Part shown: positions 1 through 8,555 of the stretch, one piece after another
Position numbering within the stretch: the stretch's first letter is position 1
Layout: every line of letters begins with the position of its first letter
From: a virus
Reading direction: 5' to 3' (one strand)
Length of the DNA stretch: 64,000 nt
Virus record (IMG/VR): IMGVR_UViG_3300035565_000042
Coordinates: 19,394 to 83,393 of that record
The notes under the pieces: model-generated
Databases searched by the model: none
What the model was told of the DNA's origin: nothing
The model's input: only the letters and a program-made list of their open reading frames with translations
Position numbers and translations under genes: made by a program

Positions 1-1
1 T

Positions 2-2080
2 GCTGTAAGTACGGTAAGTCTTGATACTGCATTCCTTGATCTCACAGATACCTTTGCAAGTTATTCCGGGAAAGCTGGCTTTGCTGTTGTTGTTAATTCC
101 GGAGCTACAGGACTGGAAGCTACTGCAAAACCATTTCTGCAAGGAGTAAATGCTGATTTTCAACTGCACGAAATAAAGAACATCGTTATTGATCACGTCA
201 CATCAAATCCAGCAACTCCCTCTGAAGGTCAGTTATGGTACAATACTACAACTCATATACTGAGGTATTATGATGGAACTAACAATATCGATATCACGAA
301 TCTTGGCGGTAACTTTCATTCTCTCTCTTCCTCTTCTTATCTTTCCACTCATGAGATCCCGGTCTATGATACAATAGGTGGTGCTTATCATAAGATAACT
401 CTTGGAGATTTACCAACAACTACAGAATTTGCAGAAATAGATGTAGACAGCGGAGATGACATTGTCGCTTCATCTGAAGGGGTTGTAACACTTGCTGGCG
501 ATGGAGTCCTGGCAACATTTGTAGGATCATTAACTCCGGATACTATTACTCTGACATTGTCAACACAGACAATGAATCTTATCTTTGCCGGCCCTCCAAG
601 TGGATCTGCTGCCAAACCTACATTCAGGGCAATGGTAGATGCTGATCTTCCTTCGAGTTATCATAATGCTGTCTGGGATACTCTCGTATCAACTCCATTG
701 ACTTCTCTTGTACCATATACTGGAGCAACTGCTTCTGTAGATCTTGGTGATCAGACATTGTCAACAACCGGCCGGGCAACGGTTGGTGACATAACGATAG
801 TCAATACTCCGGTTGTCTCAACTGATGCCGCCACAGTAGGATATGTAAATCTTATCGTAGCTCTGGGAATATTCTGGGTTGCAGCTGTTGAGGATATTGT
901 TTCATCATTACCAGGAGGAACACCTGCTTCCGGGCTTCGCTACATACTTTCCACTAATAAAAAAATATATACTGCCAATGGTTCTGGAGGTTATGATACA
1001 CCTTCTGCTACAACAACCGGAACAACTTGTTTCGTTAAGTCAAATGCTGCAGCTCCGACAAATGAAATAGGGCCCTACACATACAATGGATCAGACTGGG
1101 TTTATATTGGAGCCGGCCAGATACATAATGATCTTTCGTCGATACAAGGAGGAACAACTGCAGAATACTATCATCTTACTTTAGCACAACATGCTGTTGC
1201 TATCCAGGCAGCCACGGATAGTCTTAATGGTTATCTTTCTTCTGCAGACTGGTCATACTTCGATTCAAAGGCTGACTATCCTCATGCTCATGATGATGGT
1301 ATCTTTGACTGGAGTATGAGCGGAAATGGATCCTACGTGGCCTACGCTGCGAAATCCGCGGGTTGTTTTGATAGTGGTGCTGTTGCTCCATCGCATACCA
1401 ATCGATTGAATTACGATGGCTATCTGTACGCTACAAAGCTTTATTCAGCCAATACTGAAGTAAGTGTTACCGGACATACTCATGCTGAGTCAACGATAAC
1501 CTTTACAGCGATAACTACAAATAACGTATCAATAACAAAACATGGTTACTGTCCTATTCTTCCTAACGATGCAACAAAGTATCTTGATGGTACGGGTGCC
1601 TGGACGGTTCCGGCAGGAAGTGGTGGCGGATCATCATTATGGTCAAGATCTGGTACTGTACTCTCTACATTGAATGCCGGAGATAAGGTTGCCATAGGAA
1701 GTACAACACCTGGTACATATATGCTTCACGTTACCGGTAATGGTTATTTTACTGGAGCTGTACAGGTAAACTGCGATATCCGGAATAAGATAGTTCTTGG
1801 GCCGGTTGAAGATGTCCTTGACAATATAATGAATATTGAGACCATAAGATTCATATACAAGGATGACGAGTTCAAAGAAAAAAGATGTGGTTTCTCAGCT
1901 CAGAATGTAAATAAGTTTTTCCCTTGTGTCGCTTCTTATTATGAAGAAACAGATCAGTATGGTATCGATCCTATTGGTGTAGGAGCTATGAATACAAAAG
2001 CTATACAGGAGCTCAGGGCCAGGTTTGAAAGAAGACTTGAGTTGCTTGAAAATGAGTTTGCAGATATCATAAGAAGATAA
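2..2080 (+). CDS. Tail fibre protein with C-terminal S74-type chaperone domain (5' partial)
   Basis: The reading frame is open from the first bases of the window, so the start lies upstream; at least 692 residues remain. The middle is low-complexity Gly/Ser/Thr-rich fibre sequence with the segment AAKPTFRAMVDADLP, a type common in trimeric tail fibres. The last 105 residues or so resemble the peptidase S74 intramolecular chaperone: a C-D-I-R-N-K motif (bases 1772-1789), then GFSAQNV, and a final helix with AIQELRARFERRLELLE. Family members trimerise the fibre and may cut themselves off at a Ser in the S-D-x-x-x-K motif. Here that position is Cys. Two bases separate it from the next tail gene. 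A host-recognition role is inferred. Confidence 0.75.
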   Translation, partial: AVSTVSLDTAFLDLTDTFASYSGKAGFAVVVNSGATGLEATAKPFLQGVNADFQLHEIKNIVIDHVTSNPATPSEGQLWYNTTTHILRYYDGTNNIDITNLGGNFHSLSSSSYLSTHEIPVYDTIGGAYHKITLGDLPTTTEFAEIDVDSGDDIVASSEGVVTLAGDGVLATFVGSLTPDTITLTLSTQTMNLIFAGPPSGSAAKPTFRAMVDADLPSSYHNAVWDTLVSTPLTSLVPYTGATASVDLGDQTLSTTGRATVGDITIVNTPVVSTDAATVGYVNLIVALGIFWVAAVEDIVSSLPGGTPASGLRYILSTNKKIYTANGSGGYDTPSATTTGTTCFVKSNAAAPTNEIGPYTYNGSDWVYIGAGQIHNDLSSIQGGTTAEYYHLTLAQHAVAIQAATDSLNGYLSSADWSYFDSKADYPHAHDDGIFDWSMSGNGSYVAYAAKSAGCFDSGAVAPSHTNRLNYDGYLYATKLYSANTEVSVTGHTHAESTITFTAITTNNVSITKHGYCPILPNDATKYLDGTGAWTVPAGSGGGSSLWSRSGTVLSTLNAGDKVAIGSTTPGTYMLHVTGNGYFTGAVQVNCDIRNKIVLGPVEDVLDNIMNIETIRFIYKDDEFKEKRCGFSAQNVNKFFPCVASYYEETDQYGIDPIGVGAMNTKAIQELRARFERRLELLENEFADIIRR

Positions 2081-2081
2081 T

Positions 2082-4022
2082 ATGTCAAAACTTGCTACAT
2101 CTGATCTTTCTACAGATGATATAAAGATTGCACTTGGATTACAAGGTGTTCAGTCTATCGAAGATTTATGCACAAGTGAGAATGTAAAGCCAGAAGGACT
2201 TGATGCTACATATTGTCCCGGAGCTCAGTCTTATAATAAACTGATAAATCTTCGAACAGAACCATACGATATCAGTAAGTTTCGTGGTTATGATCCGAGT
2301 GATAGAATTACTGTTCTTGACAATAGTAATCTGATCCATAAGTTAAATGCCGGAGAATGGGATTCTTCTCTTATTCTTGGGATCGATCATCGTTGTGTTG
2401 TTCGTGGTTCTGATGGTTATACATGGATCGGAGCCGAGACATCTTTATATCCTGGCAATGAAGGATTATACCGATATACCGGTACTGGGATGGGATGGAA
2501 AGTTCCTGCTTCATATCTTTCCGGATCATTTGTATATTCATTACTTGTAGATAACGATGGCAAACTCTGGATTGGCACAAGCAATGGAATAACAATCTAC
2601 GATCCGATTGCTAATACATGGACAAAGTATACTGCATCTTCACCTTATGCTTCTGGTAAGATGACAAATAGTAACGTAAAGTGCATGCTCCTTGATAGTG
2701 TGGACGGTTCTATATGGCTTGGTACTTTGCGAGAACTCATTAATATCAAAGTCTTAAATAGTAGTCTTGGATGGATCCGATATACATATCCGGTACTATC
2801 TGACTATGCGGTACTATCAATAGCTCAGGATGCAGCCGGTGATCTTTGGATTGGTACTATGTTTGGCGGTGTTACCAAAATGAATCACATAACTCATGCA
2901 ACTACATTTTATAAAGTTGCAGATGGACTTGCAAACAGGCGAGTAAATTCCGTGAAGATTGACAGTAGTGATGTCAAATGGTTTGCAACTGCATCAGGTC
3001 TGTCTGTATATGATGGTACGTGGACAACGCTAACTACAACTGATGGTCTGGCAAATAATAATGTTCTCTGTCTTGTTGTAGATAATGTAGACTGTAAATG
3101 GATTGGCTGTCATGGAGGATTATCAAAAATATTCAGAAAAACAGGAACGATTCAGACGTGGTATTTTAATGGATTACATGATCCTAATGATGAACCATCA
3201 CCTGGTATTGATAGTATAAATGCCATTTTTGCTGAAGTTGCTCCTGTAGTTCCTGATGCTGTTGTTGCTACCGCAGGGGTAGATATTGATGAGTGGTCAT
3301 TTACGGCTCATTGGAATATTTCTGAACTTGCTTTAGGATATTATCTTGATGTTTCAGAGGATCCTGCTTTTGCTACTTTTGTTTCGGGTTTTAATAATCT
3401 TAATGTTGGTAATGTTCTTTTATATGGAGTAACTGGTCTTACTCCAAATATTAACTATTACTACAGATTAAGGGCATACAATAAAAACGGTACAAGCAGT
3501 AACTCAAATATTATAACATATAATATAGTACATCAATATGATGATTGGTTCTTGCCATCTCTTGATGAGTTACAGGCAATGTATGATCAATTGCAACTAC
3601 ATGGAATAGGTAACTTTTCTATTATTAATTCAACCTATTGGTCTTCAAGTGAAGGTTCAGTTCCGGCAACTTCTGCTAAGGCTATTGATTTTTCAAATAG
3701 TTCAACATGGAATAATGTGAAAAGTAATTCTGCCGGCCCATGTACTAGAGCCTGCAGAGCATTTACGTCTACTAATCATTCATACGCATTAAGAGATACC
3801 GGTCCGGCAGGAGGATGGATATTCTGGAAGTCAGGGAATAATTATCTTGAATGTGCTGTATCAGATTTAAGTAATACCCAGTCATGGAGTAATGTTACAA
3901 ATCTTGCTATTGGTACTACTGGAACTGCAATAGGAACCGGTCAGTCAAATACAAATAAAGTAATAGCGCAGGTTGGTCATATAAACAGTGCTGCTAAACT
4001 TTGCAATGATCTTATAGTATAA
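2082..4022 (+). CDS. Tail-tip adhesin: beta-propeller, Fn3, and permuted DUF1566/Lcl-type domain
   Basis: This 646-residue protein probably binds the host surface. Residues about 110-350 hold six propeller-type blades with repeated W-I-G-T/W-x-x-T cores followed by G-L/G-I strands, like the Reg_prop blades of Bacteroidota hybrid sensors. Residues about 385-470 look like a fibronectin type III domain. Residues 486-646 carry the signatures of a DUF1566/Lcl C-terminal (C-type-lectin-like) domain, but the YDDWFLPS...YWSSSE...CRAF half (486-562) comes before the RDTGPAGG...YLE...IGTGQ...AAKLC half (568-646). In the usual order the second half comes first. The gene ends the rightward arm and is closed by a strong terminator. 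Domain names rest on motif reading only. Confidence 0.7.
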   Translation: MSKLATSDLSTDDIKIALGLQGVQSIEDLCTSENVKPEGLDATYCPGAQSYNKLINLRTEPYDISKFRGYDPSDRITVLDNSNLIHKLNAGEWDSSLILGIDHRCVVRGSDGYTWIGAETSLYPGNEGLYRYTGTGMGWKVPASYLSGSFVYSLLVDNDGKLWIGTSNGITIYDPIANTWTKYTASSPYASGKMTNSNVKCMLLDSVDGSIWLGTLRELINIKVLNSSLGWIRYTYPVLSDYAVLSIAQDAAGDLWIGTMFGGVTKMNHITHATTFYKVADGLANRRVNSVKIDSSDVKWFATASGLSVYDGTWTTLTTTDGLANNNVLCLVVDNVDCKWIGCHGGLSKIFRKTGTIQTWYFNGLHDPNDEPSPGIDSINAIFAEVAPVVPDAVVATAGVDIDEWSFTAHWNISELALGYYLDVSEDPAFATFVSGFNNLNVGNVLLYGVTGLTPNINYYYRLRAYNKNGTSSNSNIITYNIVHQYDDWFLPSLDELQAMYDQLQLHGIGNFSIINSTYWSSSEGSVPATSAKAIDFSNSSTWNNVKSNSAGPCTRACRAFTSTNHSYALRDTGPAGGWIFWKSGNNYLECAVSDLSNTQSWSNVTNLAIGTTGTAIGTGQSNTNKVIAQVGHINSAAKLCNDLIV

Positions 4023-4047
4023 AAAAAGAGGCCTAAGCCTCTTTTTC
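4020..4047. terminator. Bidirectional rho-independent terminator between convergent arms
   Basis: AAAAAAGAGGC, a CTAA loop and GCCTCTTTTT form a perfect hairpin with A and T runs on both sides. It lies exactly where the rightward tail genes meet the end of the leftward early operon, so it can stop transcription from both sides. The stop codon of the minus-strand gene lies inside it. Confidence 0.9.
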
Positions 4048-4596
4048 ATTACCATCGTCAATCTTCTCTGGATCAAACTTACTTATCCCCGCCAGTTCTG
4101 TGTAATGAATAGTCAGAAATACATTACCGGTAACCCAATCAATAACCTTTGGTAATGACCAGTTCAATGCTTCTTCCGGTAGGAATGGATTTACTTCTTT
4201 CCCTACAGCAAGTTTTGCACGGATAGACTCAGGAATATCAACTGTATCCCATGCGACAACAAAGTATCTTTTTATCTCCTGCATTGAGTCATCCTTCTTT
4301 GGAGCCATGCGTTGCGGAAGAATAAGATTTGCAACCTTTGACTTTATCTGCTTTCCGGGAGCATCAATGACATAGATTCTTCCATTGACCGGTTCGCTTT
4401 CGCACTTTGGTATCTCAATGGATTTATACTCTATTTCTTCTTCGGCTTTTACAAACTTTTGTCGGAAATCTTCTGTAACTAATCCTGGGGATACTACTCC
4501 GGATAATACAGGAGACTCACGGTCGCCTTGTTCATCTGACGGATGACCAATGTTATCAGCCATTTCATTTATTTCTTTCTTTCTTTTCTCTTCCAT
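4033..4596 (-). CDS. Unknown protein, last gene of the early operon
   Basis: The gene encodes 187 residues from the ATG at 4596, chosen because it follows the glycosylase stop by one base; an upstream in-frame ATG (4668) would overlap that gene by 71 bp, and a third ATG lies at 4563. The N-terminus is charged and disordered (Glu, Lys, Pro). The C-terminal half has a compact section with VNPFLPEEALNWSLPKVIDW and a β-rich end. I do not recognise the family. Being last in the leftward operon, it is presumably expressed early with the replication genes. Confidence 0.7.
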   Translation of the reverse strand: MEEKRKKEINEMADNIGHPSDEQGDRESPVLSGVVSPGLVTEDFRQKFVKAEEEIEYKSIEIPKCESEPVNGRIYVIDAPGKQIKSKVANLILPQRMAPKKDDSMQEIKRYFVVAWDTVDIPESIRAKLAVGKEVNPFLPEEALNWSLPKVIDWVTGNVFLTIHYTELAGISKFDPEKIDDGNEKEA

Positions 4597-4597
4597 T

Positions 4598-5479
4598 TTA
4601 TGATTGTTTTTGTGGTTTAGTTGAAAATGCTGCTTCAATTTCGTGAAGATAGTTAAAATAATTGTCACGATTTACAGGAATATGCAAAATCAGATCTTTG
4701 TCGATGTAGTTGCATATCTTGTCTGCCTCGATAGGATAGTGTTCGCGAACTATTGCCTTGGCTTTAGCCTTATCAAAGCATGAGTCAAGATCAACCTGGT
4801 TATAGATGTTCGACTTATTGATCATTGGAAGTATGTCCCTGACAATACTGAAGTGCCGGCATCCGGTAAACTTATCGGTACCGTTGGAGTCTTTATATAG
4901 TTCAGCAGCTGGGTGTGGCGCTGTAAGGACTACATGCTTGGGATTCTTGATGTATTGCTGGTATTCCTGAGCATCCCGGCCCCAGAGAAGATATATGACC
5001 TGATGTTCTTTTTTGTCAAGAGCCTTGAAAACTTCTTCTATAACCAATTCCCATCCTTTTCCTTTATGAGATCCTGACTTGTTCTCTTCGACGGTAAGAA
5101 CTACGTTTAACAAGAGAATGCCAAGTTTCGTCCAGTTTGTAAGATCAGCTGTAGGAAAGAACTCTTCAATGGTTACGTTGTGGAAATATTGAATGTTTAG
5201 ATCTTGGTATATCTCCTTGAAGATAACCTCAAGAGATTTGGGCCACTCTTTCTTTCGTGAAGAGAATGCCAGACCATCAGCGACTCCTTCCCACGGATAT
5301 GGATCCTGACCGAGTATTACTACTTTAGTTTGCTCGTAAGTACAGAGATCGAATGCCCTGAATACATCTTTGCCTTCCGGATAGATCTTCTTGTTCTGGC
5401 GCTCAGACTTCAGAAATGCCTGTAACTCTCGCATCCTTGGAGTTGAGAGAACCGGTGTTAGTATTTCATTCCAAGTCAT
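4598..5479 (-). CDS. ung: Uracil-DNA glycosylase (family 1) with C-terminal extension
   Basis: This enzyme removes uracil from DNA by breaking the N-glycosidic bond. The water-activating motif GQDPY is at residues 57-61 (catalytic Asp59), followed by ADGLAFS, then LLLNVVLTVE (about 122-131) and HPAAEL (189-194), equivalent to the HPSPLS minor-groove loop. The core is about 225 residues; the remaining 68 or so are an added tail of unknown role. The usual His after GQDPY is Pro-Trp here, and the loop Leu is shifted, so kinetics may differ from bacterial Ung. It overlaps the upstream 53-codon gene by 4 bp (ATGA). Confidence 0.9.
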   Translation of the reverse strand: MTWNEILTPVLSTPRMRELQAFLKSERQNKKIYPEGKDVFRAFDLCTYEQTKVVILGQDPYPWEGVADGLAFSSRKKEWPKSLEVIFKEIYQDLNIQYFHNVTIEEFFPTADLTNWTKLGILLLNVVLTVEENKSGSHKGKGWELVIEEVFKALDKKEHQVIYLLWGRDAQEYQQYIKNPKHVVLTAPHPAAELYKDSNGTDKFTGCRHFSIVRDILPMINKSNIYNQVDLDSCFDKAKAKAIVREHYPIEADKICNYIDKDLILHIPVNRDNYFNYLHEIEAAFSTKPQKQS

Positions 5480-5637
5480 GATTCGTCTTTTAGATTATCA
5501 AGGATACTCTTAAGTTGATCCCATGTACGATACAATGGATTAATGAAATAGTCTGTTCTCCATGAATATGCTGACAGATTACCATTGAAACATCTTTTGA
5601 TAAAATATCCTCTATACATTAATGGATGTTTTGTCAT
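5476..5637 (-). CDS. Small unknown protein (53 aa)
   Basis: A 53-codon frame starts at 5637 and overlaps its neighbours by 4 bp at each end (ATGA at both junctions). This translational-coupling geometry recurs through the operon and is the main evidence that it is real. The protein is basic and aromatic (YFIKRCF, WRTDYF, YRTWDQLKS) with a charged C-terminus. I do not recognise a family. It lies between a NinB-like gene and the uracil-DNA glycosylase, so a DNA-metabolism role is possible but unsupported. Confidence 0.65.
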   Translation of the reverse strand: MTKHPLMYRGYFIKRCFNGNLSAYSWRTDYFINPLYRTWDQLKSILDNLKDES

Positions 5638-6110
5638 GTATAATGTTTTAGATCGATTTGAAATTTGTTGTACTTATAGTGTTCGGCCGGCTTAGGATTG
5701 ATGTCACATTCCATAACAAGCCACATGATGACTTCATTTATGTATTTAGCCATCTCTGTCTTACTTCTCACTATTTCATTGAAATCAGGAACTGTTTCAA
5801 CAACTTTAAGACTTCCGTCTTTCATTGTTATGTTTCTCATAGTTCCACGGACTTCCTGAAGAAGAATAGAATGAATTTCTTTTTCTTTCATTCCTCCAAA
5901 GGTATTTGAGTTCATGCATTCCTTCCGGATGATACCACCGAAGTAATATGCCAGTTGGTTCCGGGAAGCTCCGGGAGTATCTTCTTCAATGATAGCATAC
6001 CCCCGTTTGCCTTCCAGATTTCTTTTGCAGAGCTCAAACATATCCGGACTTTCCCAGTTGAACTTCCCATCGGTTACGGTGAAGAAGTGCTTATATGCAA
6101 GCTCTCTCAT
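5634..6110 (-). CDS. NinB-like recombination protein (tentative)
   Basis: The product has 158 residues. The stretch SRNQLAYYFGGIIRKE, then KEKEIHSILL, and a late S-K-T-E-M-A-K-Y-I-N-E-V segment followed by a helix ending in a Pro-rich tail resemble the layout of phage NinB/Orf-type recombination mediators (residues about 45-150). NinB proteins bind single-stranded DNA and help load recombinases. The match is by pattern only, and a different phage helical family is possible. It lies two bases downstream of a candidate ssDNA-binding protein, which fits a recombination/replication cassette. Confidence 0.5.
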   Translation of the reverse strand: MRELAYKHFFTVTDGKFNWESPDMFELCKRNLEGKRGYAIIEEDTPGASRNQLAYYFGGIIRKECMNSNTFGGMKEKEIHSILLQEVRGTMRNITMKDGSLKVVETVPDFNEIVRSKTEMAKYINEVIMWLVMECDINPKPAEHYKYNKFQIDLKHYT

Positions 6111-6112
6111 TT

Positions 6113-6826
6113 CTACCAGTTACCTTCAACGGTCTTTCCTGTTGCTGGCTGATCAGATGATGGTTCTGGTCCTAATGAATCAGGTTCATCAGATCCTTCG
6201 ATCTTATATCCGCCTGCATATTTTCTGAACTCATCAGATGTAGCCGCTTTTTTCTGCAACCATTTTGGCATCTTTTCAAAAAGATCCTTATCGAAGCCAT
6301 TGGTTGCAATCTTGTCCCAATCCCAGTTGTAGTAAGCATTGACGACAGGAAGTGCTTCGACATTCTTTGGTACCGGCATGATACCATTGAATTTAAGGTT
6401 TGTGTTGGCATTGGTTGCTACAGAAACTTCTTTGCCGATGTAGTCCTTCTTGCGTTTATGTATAAATGATATGAAACATGGTTTGCCGATCATTACTGCC
6501 GGGTCGAATGACTCTTCCTCTTTTTCATCAAGAGGCCTGTTTCTCCATGAGGAAACGAGTTTTGACAGATTGGACTTGTCACCTGTTACGGCTGTCAGTT
6601 CCATGCCAATAACGAATGGCTGTTCGCCCTTGTCGGGATTGAATGTTGCAAGTAATCCTGGGAATTCCCACGTGATGTAGATCTTTCTCTGCTTGCCTTT
6701 TGCTTCTCCTTTGAAAAATACCGGAACTGTTCCGATATCGATTACTGAATAACATCTTGCGAATGCGGTTTGAGGTTCGGGCAGCGGTACTGAATTAAAG
6801 TTACCGCCTTTTGTGGCTTGTGTCAT
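6113..6826 (-). CDS. Candidate single-stranded DNA-binding protein
   Basis: The product has 237 residues. The N-terminus (T-K-G-G-N-F-x-x-V-P-L-P-E-P, then ARCYSVIDIGTVP and ITWEFPG) matches a pattern I associate with a phage replication protein family thought to have an OB fold. The last 35 residues are acidic and flexible and end in Trp, as in SSB-like tails that recruit partners. It is followed closely by the NinB-like gene and uracil-DNA glycosylase. The leader upstream of 6826 is AT-rich. The fold and role are inferred; confidence in the coding region is high. Confidence 0.6.
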   Translation of the reverse strand: MTQATKGGNFNSVPLPEPQTAFARCYSVIDIGTVPVFFKGEAKGKQRKIYITWEFPGLLATFNPDKGEQPFVIGMELTAVTGDKSNLSKLVSSWRNRPLDEKEEESFDPAVMIGKPCFISFIHKRKKDYIGKEVSVATNANTNLKFNGIMPVPKNVEALPVVNAYYNWDWDKIATNGFDKDLFEKMPKWLQKKAATSDEFRKYAGGYKIEGSDEPDSLGPEPSSDQPATGKTVEGNW

Positions 6827-6925
6827 AATTAATAAAGATTTAGTGTAACAATAAGTGAAGATTAATTTAATGATAATTTTCTTTCCAACGTATGTGTATC
6901 AAATGTAAGTTGTTATAGCGAGATA

Positions 6926-7420
6926 TCAAAGTTTGCGTCCTATTATTTTCATCCATTGTTCATAACTCCAAACTTCCAATCCTTTGCTCTTTCGATACTC
7001 CATGAGTTCCCGCCATCTTATTTTGAATCGTTCCCGATGCCATAGTTTTTTCAGATATGCACGTTTCTTATTGCATCGTCTTATATGTGCGGCCAGTTCT
7101 GCATCCCAGCGTCTTTGTCGTTCCTGCATGGTCATTCCAAGGAACCCGAGTTCGTCTATCTTGACATAAACACCAAGTCGCATCCGGTTTACTATTCTTG
7201 TGAAAAAAAGTCTTATAACCCGTTCTACCAAGTTATAAGACAAATCCATTCCCTGTTCTTTGCCATCTTCAACGATTTGTCTGATGATCAGGTTCCATCC
7301 ATGGGGGCCATCAAAAGGAACTTTACCTGACGACGTACTGGTCGTCGATATAGAATTTAATGCCCGGTAAGGTCTCTCGTCCTGAATGCAAATCCTCTTT
7401 GATTTTCTCTCTGTTTTCAT
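6926..7420 (-). CDS. HU/IHF-like DNA-binding protein (probable)
   Basis: Residues about 41-97 read like an HU/IHF core: a helix-turn-helix start (GWNLIIRQIVEDGKEQG), a long helix (LVERVIRLFFTRIVNRM) and the β turn G-V-Y-V-K-I-D-E-L-G-F-L. The remaining tail is very basic and helical instead of the usual β arms. Such proteins bend DNA in replication or packaging, and IHF-like genes occur in crAss-like phages. The ATG at 7420 overlaps the upstream gene by 98 bp; the next ATG (7249) would remove the first helix, so the longer form is preferred with doubt. Confidence 0.55.
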   Translation of the reverse strand: MKTERKSKRICIQDERPYRALNSISTTSTSSGKVPFDGPHGWNLIIRQIVEDGKEQGMDLSYNLVERVIRLFFTRIVNRMRLGVYVKIDELGFLGMTMQERQRRWDAELAAHIRRCNKKRAYLKKLWHRERFKIRWRELMEYRKSKGLEVWSYEQWMKIIGRKL

Positions 7421-8375
7421 TTATAAAAGAATATATCTTTGATTCATCAACACTAAGAAGATCTCTGGTTACTGATAATTCATCAACAACAGTATACTTC
7501 AGCTGACCTCTTATTCCTTTCCCTGCATCAGCAACTACAGCTTCATTAGCTTTATCTTCTTTCTTTATCGCTCTTCCAATCTTCTTATCTGTTGTTTCAA
7601 AGTTCTCCTTACTCTCAACTTCGGCTGCAGCACGTTTCTCGGATATCTTCTCAAGAGCCTTTGTTCTCTGATATGGTTCCAGGTGTTCAGCTTCGATGAT
7701 CAGAAGGCTTGCCTTGTGTTCAGCCAGGCGTTTGCGTATCTTGCGTACCATTTCGCTGTAAAGCTCGGAAAAATATTTGAATGTCTCTTCTTTGGGAAGA
7801 CTTCCGTCAAGCCATGTGGAAAGATCATCACAGTCAGAAGATTTGATACAGCCGGAACTTTGTTTGTTCTCCCCATTCTTGTTCTGCCAGTTGCCACCAT
7901 ATATCCTGGCATTAAGCTGGACTTCAATCCTGTTGATCTTGGCATTTTCTTCAGTCATCTCTGCCTGTTTGACCTCAAGTTCCTTGTCCTTTGCTTCTTT
8001 CTCAACTCTGGCTGCAGCTTCCTGGACGACCTTATAGTTAGCGATCTCTGAAGTGATACGGACCTTGATCCGTGTAAGCATATCGGTGACAGTCTTGAAA
8101 TAACTGTCAATAGCTTTTGATGTGGCCAGATATGGTTCTTTCAGTATTACGCGAGTATTCTCAACTTCCTTGAGATAACCAACTACGTTTGCCGCATTGT
8201 TTTCGGCTATTGTCAGGATCTCCGGAGTGGTGATCTTCAGTTCAAGACTCATCTTGTCAAGTTCAGGAAGTTTATCCTGGATGATCTTGACCTTAGATGC
8301 CATTGTTTCTACCGGCATCAGTGATTCAGTTTTCTTTACTGCCTTGGTTGTTTCTTTGTCTTTAGTTGCTTTCAT
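7323..8375 (-). CDS. Coiled-coil phage protein (DUF1351-like pattern)
   Basis: The product has 350 residues and is dominated by charged helices: a Lys/Glu-rich coiled coil at about 100-150 and another at about 215-275. The C-terminus ends GIKFYIDDQYVVR, similar in style to phage recombination-module proteins whose last strand reads G-x-x-F-x. A Cys pair in the middle (SSGCIKSSDCDD) could bind metal or form a disulfide. I do not recognise a firm family. The gene is between a small 56-residue protein and the HU-like gene, inside the replication operon. Confidence 0.6.
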   Translation of the reverse strand: MKATKDKETTKAVKKTESLMPVETMASKVKIIQDKLPELDKMSLELKITTPEILTIAENNAANVVGYLKEVENTRVILKEPYLATSKAIDSYFKTVTDMLTRIKVRITSEIANYKVVQEAAARVEKEAKDKELEVKQAEMTEENAKINRIEVQLNARIYGGNWQNKNGENKQSSGCIKSSDCDDLSTWLDGSLPKEETFKYFSELYSEMVRKIRKRLAEHKASLLIIEAEHLEPYQRTKALEKISEKRAAAEVESKENFETTDKKIGRAIKKEDKANEAVVADAGKGIRGQLKYTVVDELSVTRDLLSVDESKIYSFINENREKIKEDLHSGRETLPGIKFYIDDQYVVR

Positions 8376-8384
8376 GATTATTAC

Positions 8385-8555
8385 TTATTGTACATTATAG
8401 TTTAATTGTTTCGATTTGTGCAGGTATGTAGACAATAACGGGGTCGGATTATGGAATAATTTATCTTCAATCTCTATCAGTCTTGCCTTTGGATGCACTG
8501 TTGCTCCATAATGACGTAGTTTTCGATGAAGATAATACCTACTTGCATTACTCAT
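8385..8555 (-). CDS. Small unknown basic protein (56 aa)
   Basis: The 56-codon frame begins at 8555, overlapping the stop of the TOPRIM gene by 8 bp, and ends 10 bp before the next gene. The protein is rich in His, Arg and Lys (YYLHRKLRHYG) with a possible amphipathic helix LIEIEDKLFH. Nucleic-acid binding is conceivable from charge alone. Tight packing in the operon supports it as a real gene; no family is recognised. Confidence 0.6.
   Translation of the reverse strand: MSNASRYYLHRKLRHYGATVHPKARLIEIEDKLFHNPTPLLSTYLHKSKQLNYNVQ

Noticed and set aside
2546-3085. DnaA-box-like TTATCTACA sites at 2546 and 3077
   Set aside because: They are inside the propeller gene and result from repeated Val-Asp-Asn codons; they show that single sites are not specific, so only clusters were used.
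3537-4022. Diversity-generating retroelement target in the DUF1566-type domain
   Set aside because: No reverse transcriptase or template repeat was seen in the window, and the 3' end shows no adenine-biased copy elsewhere.
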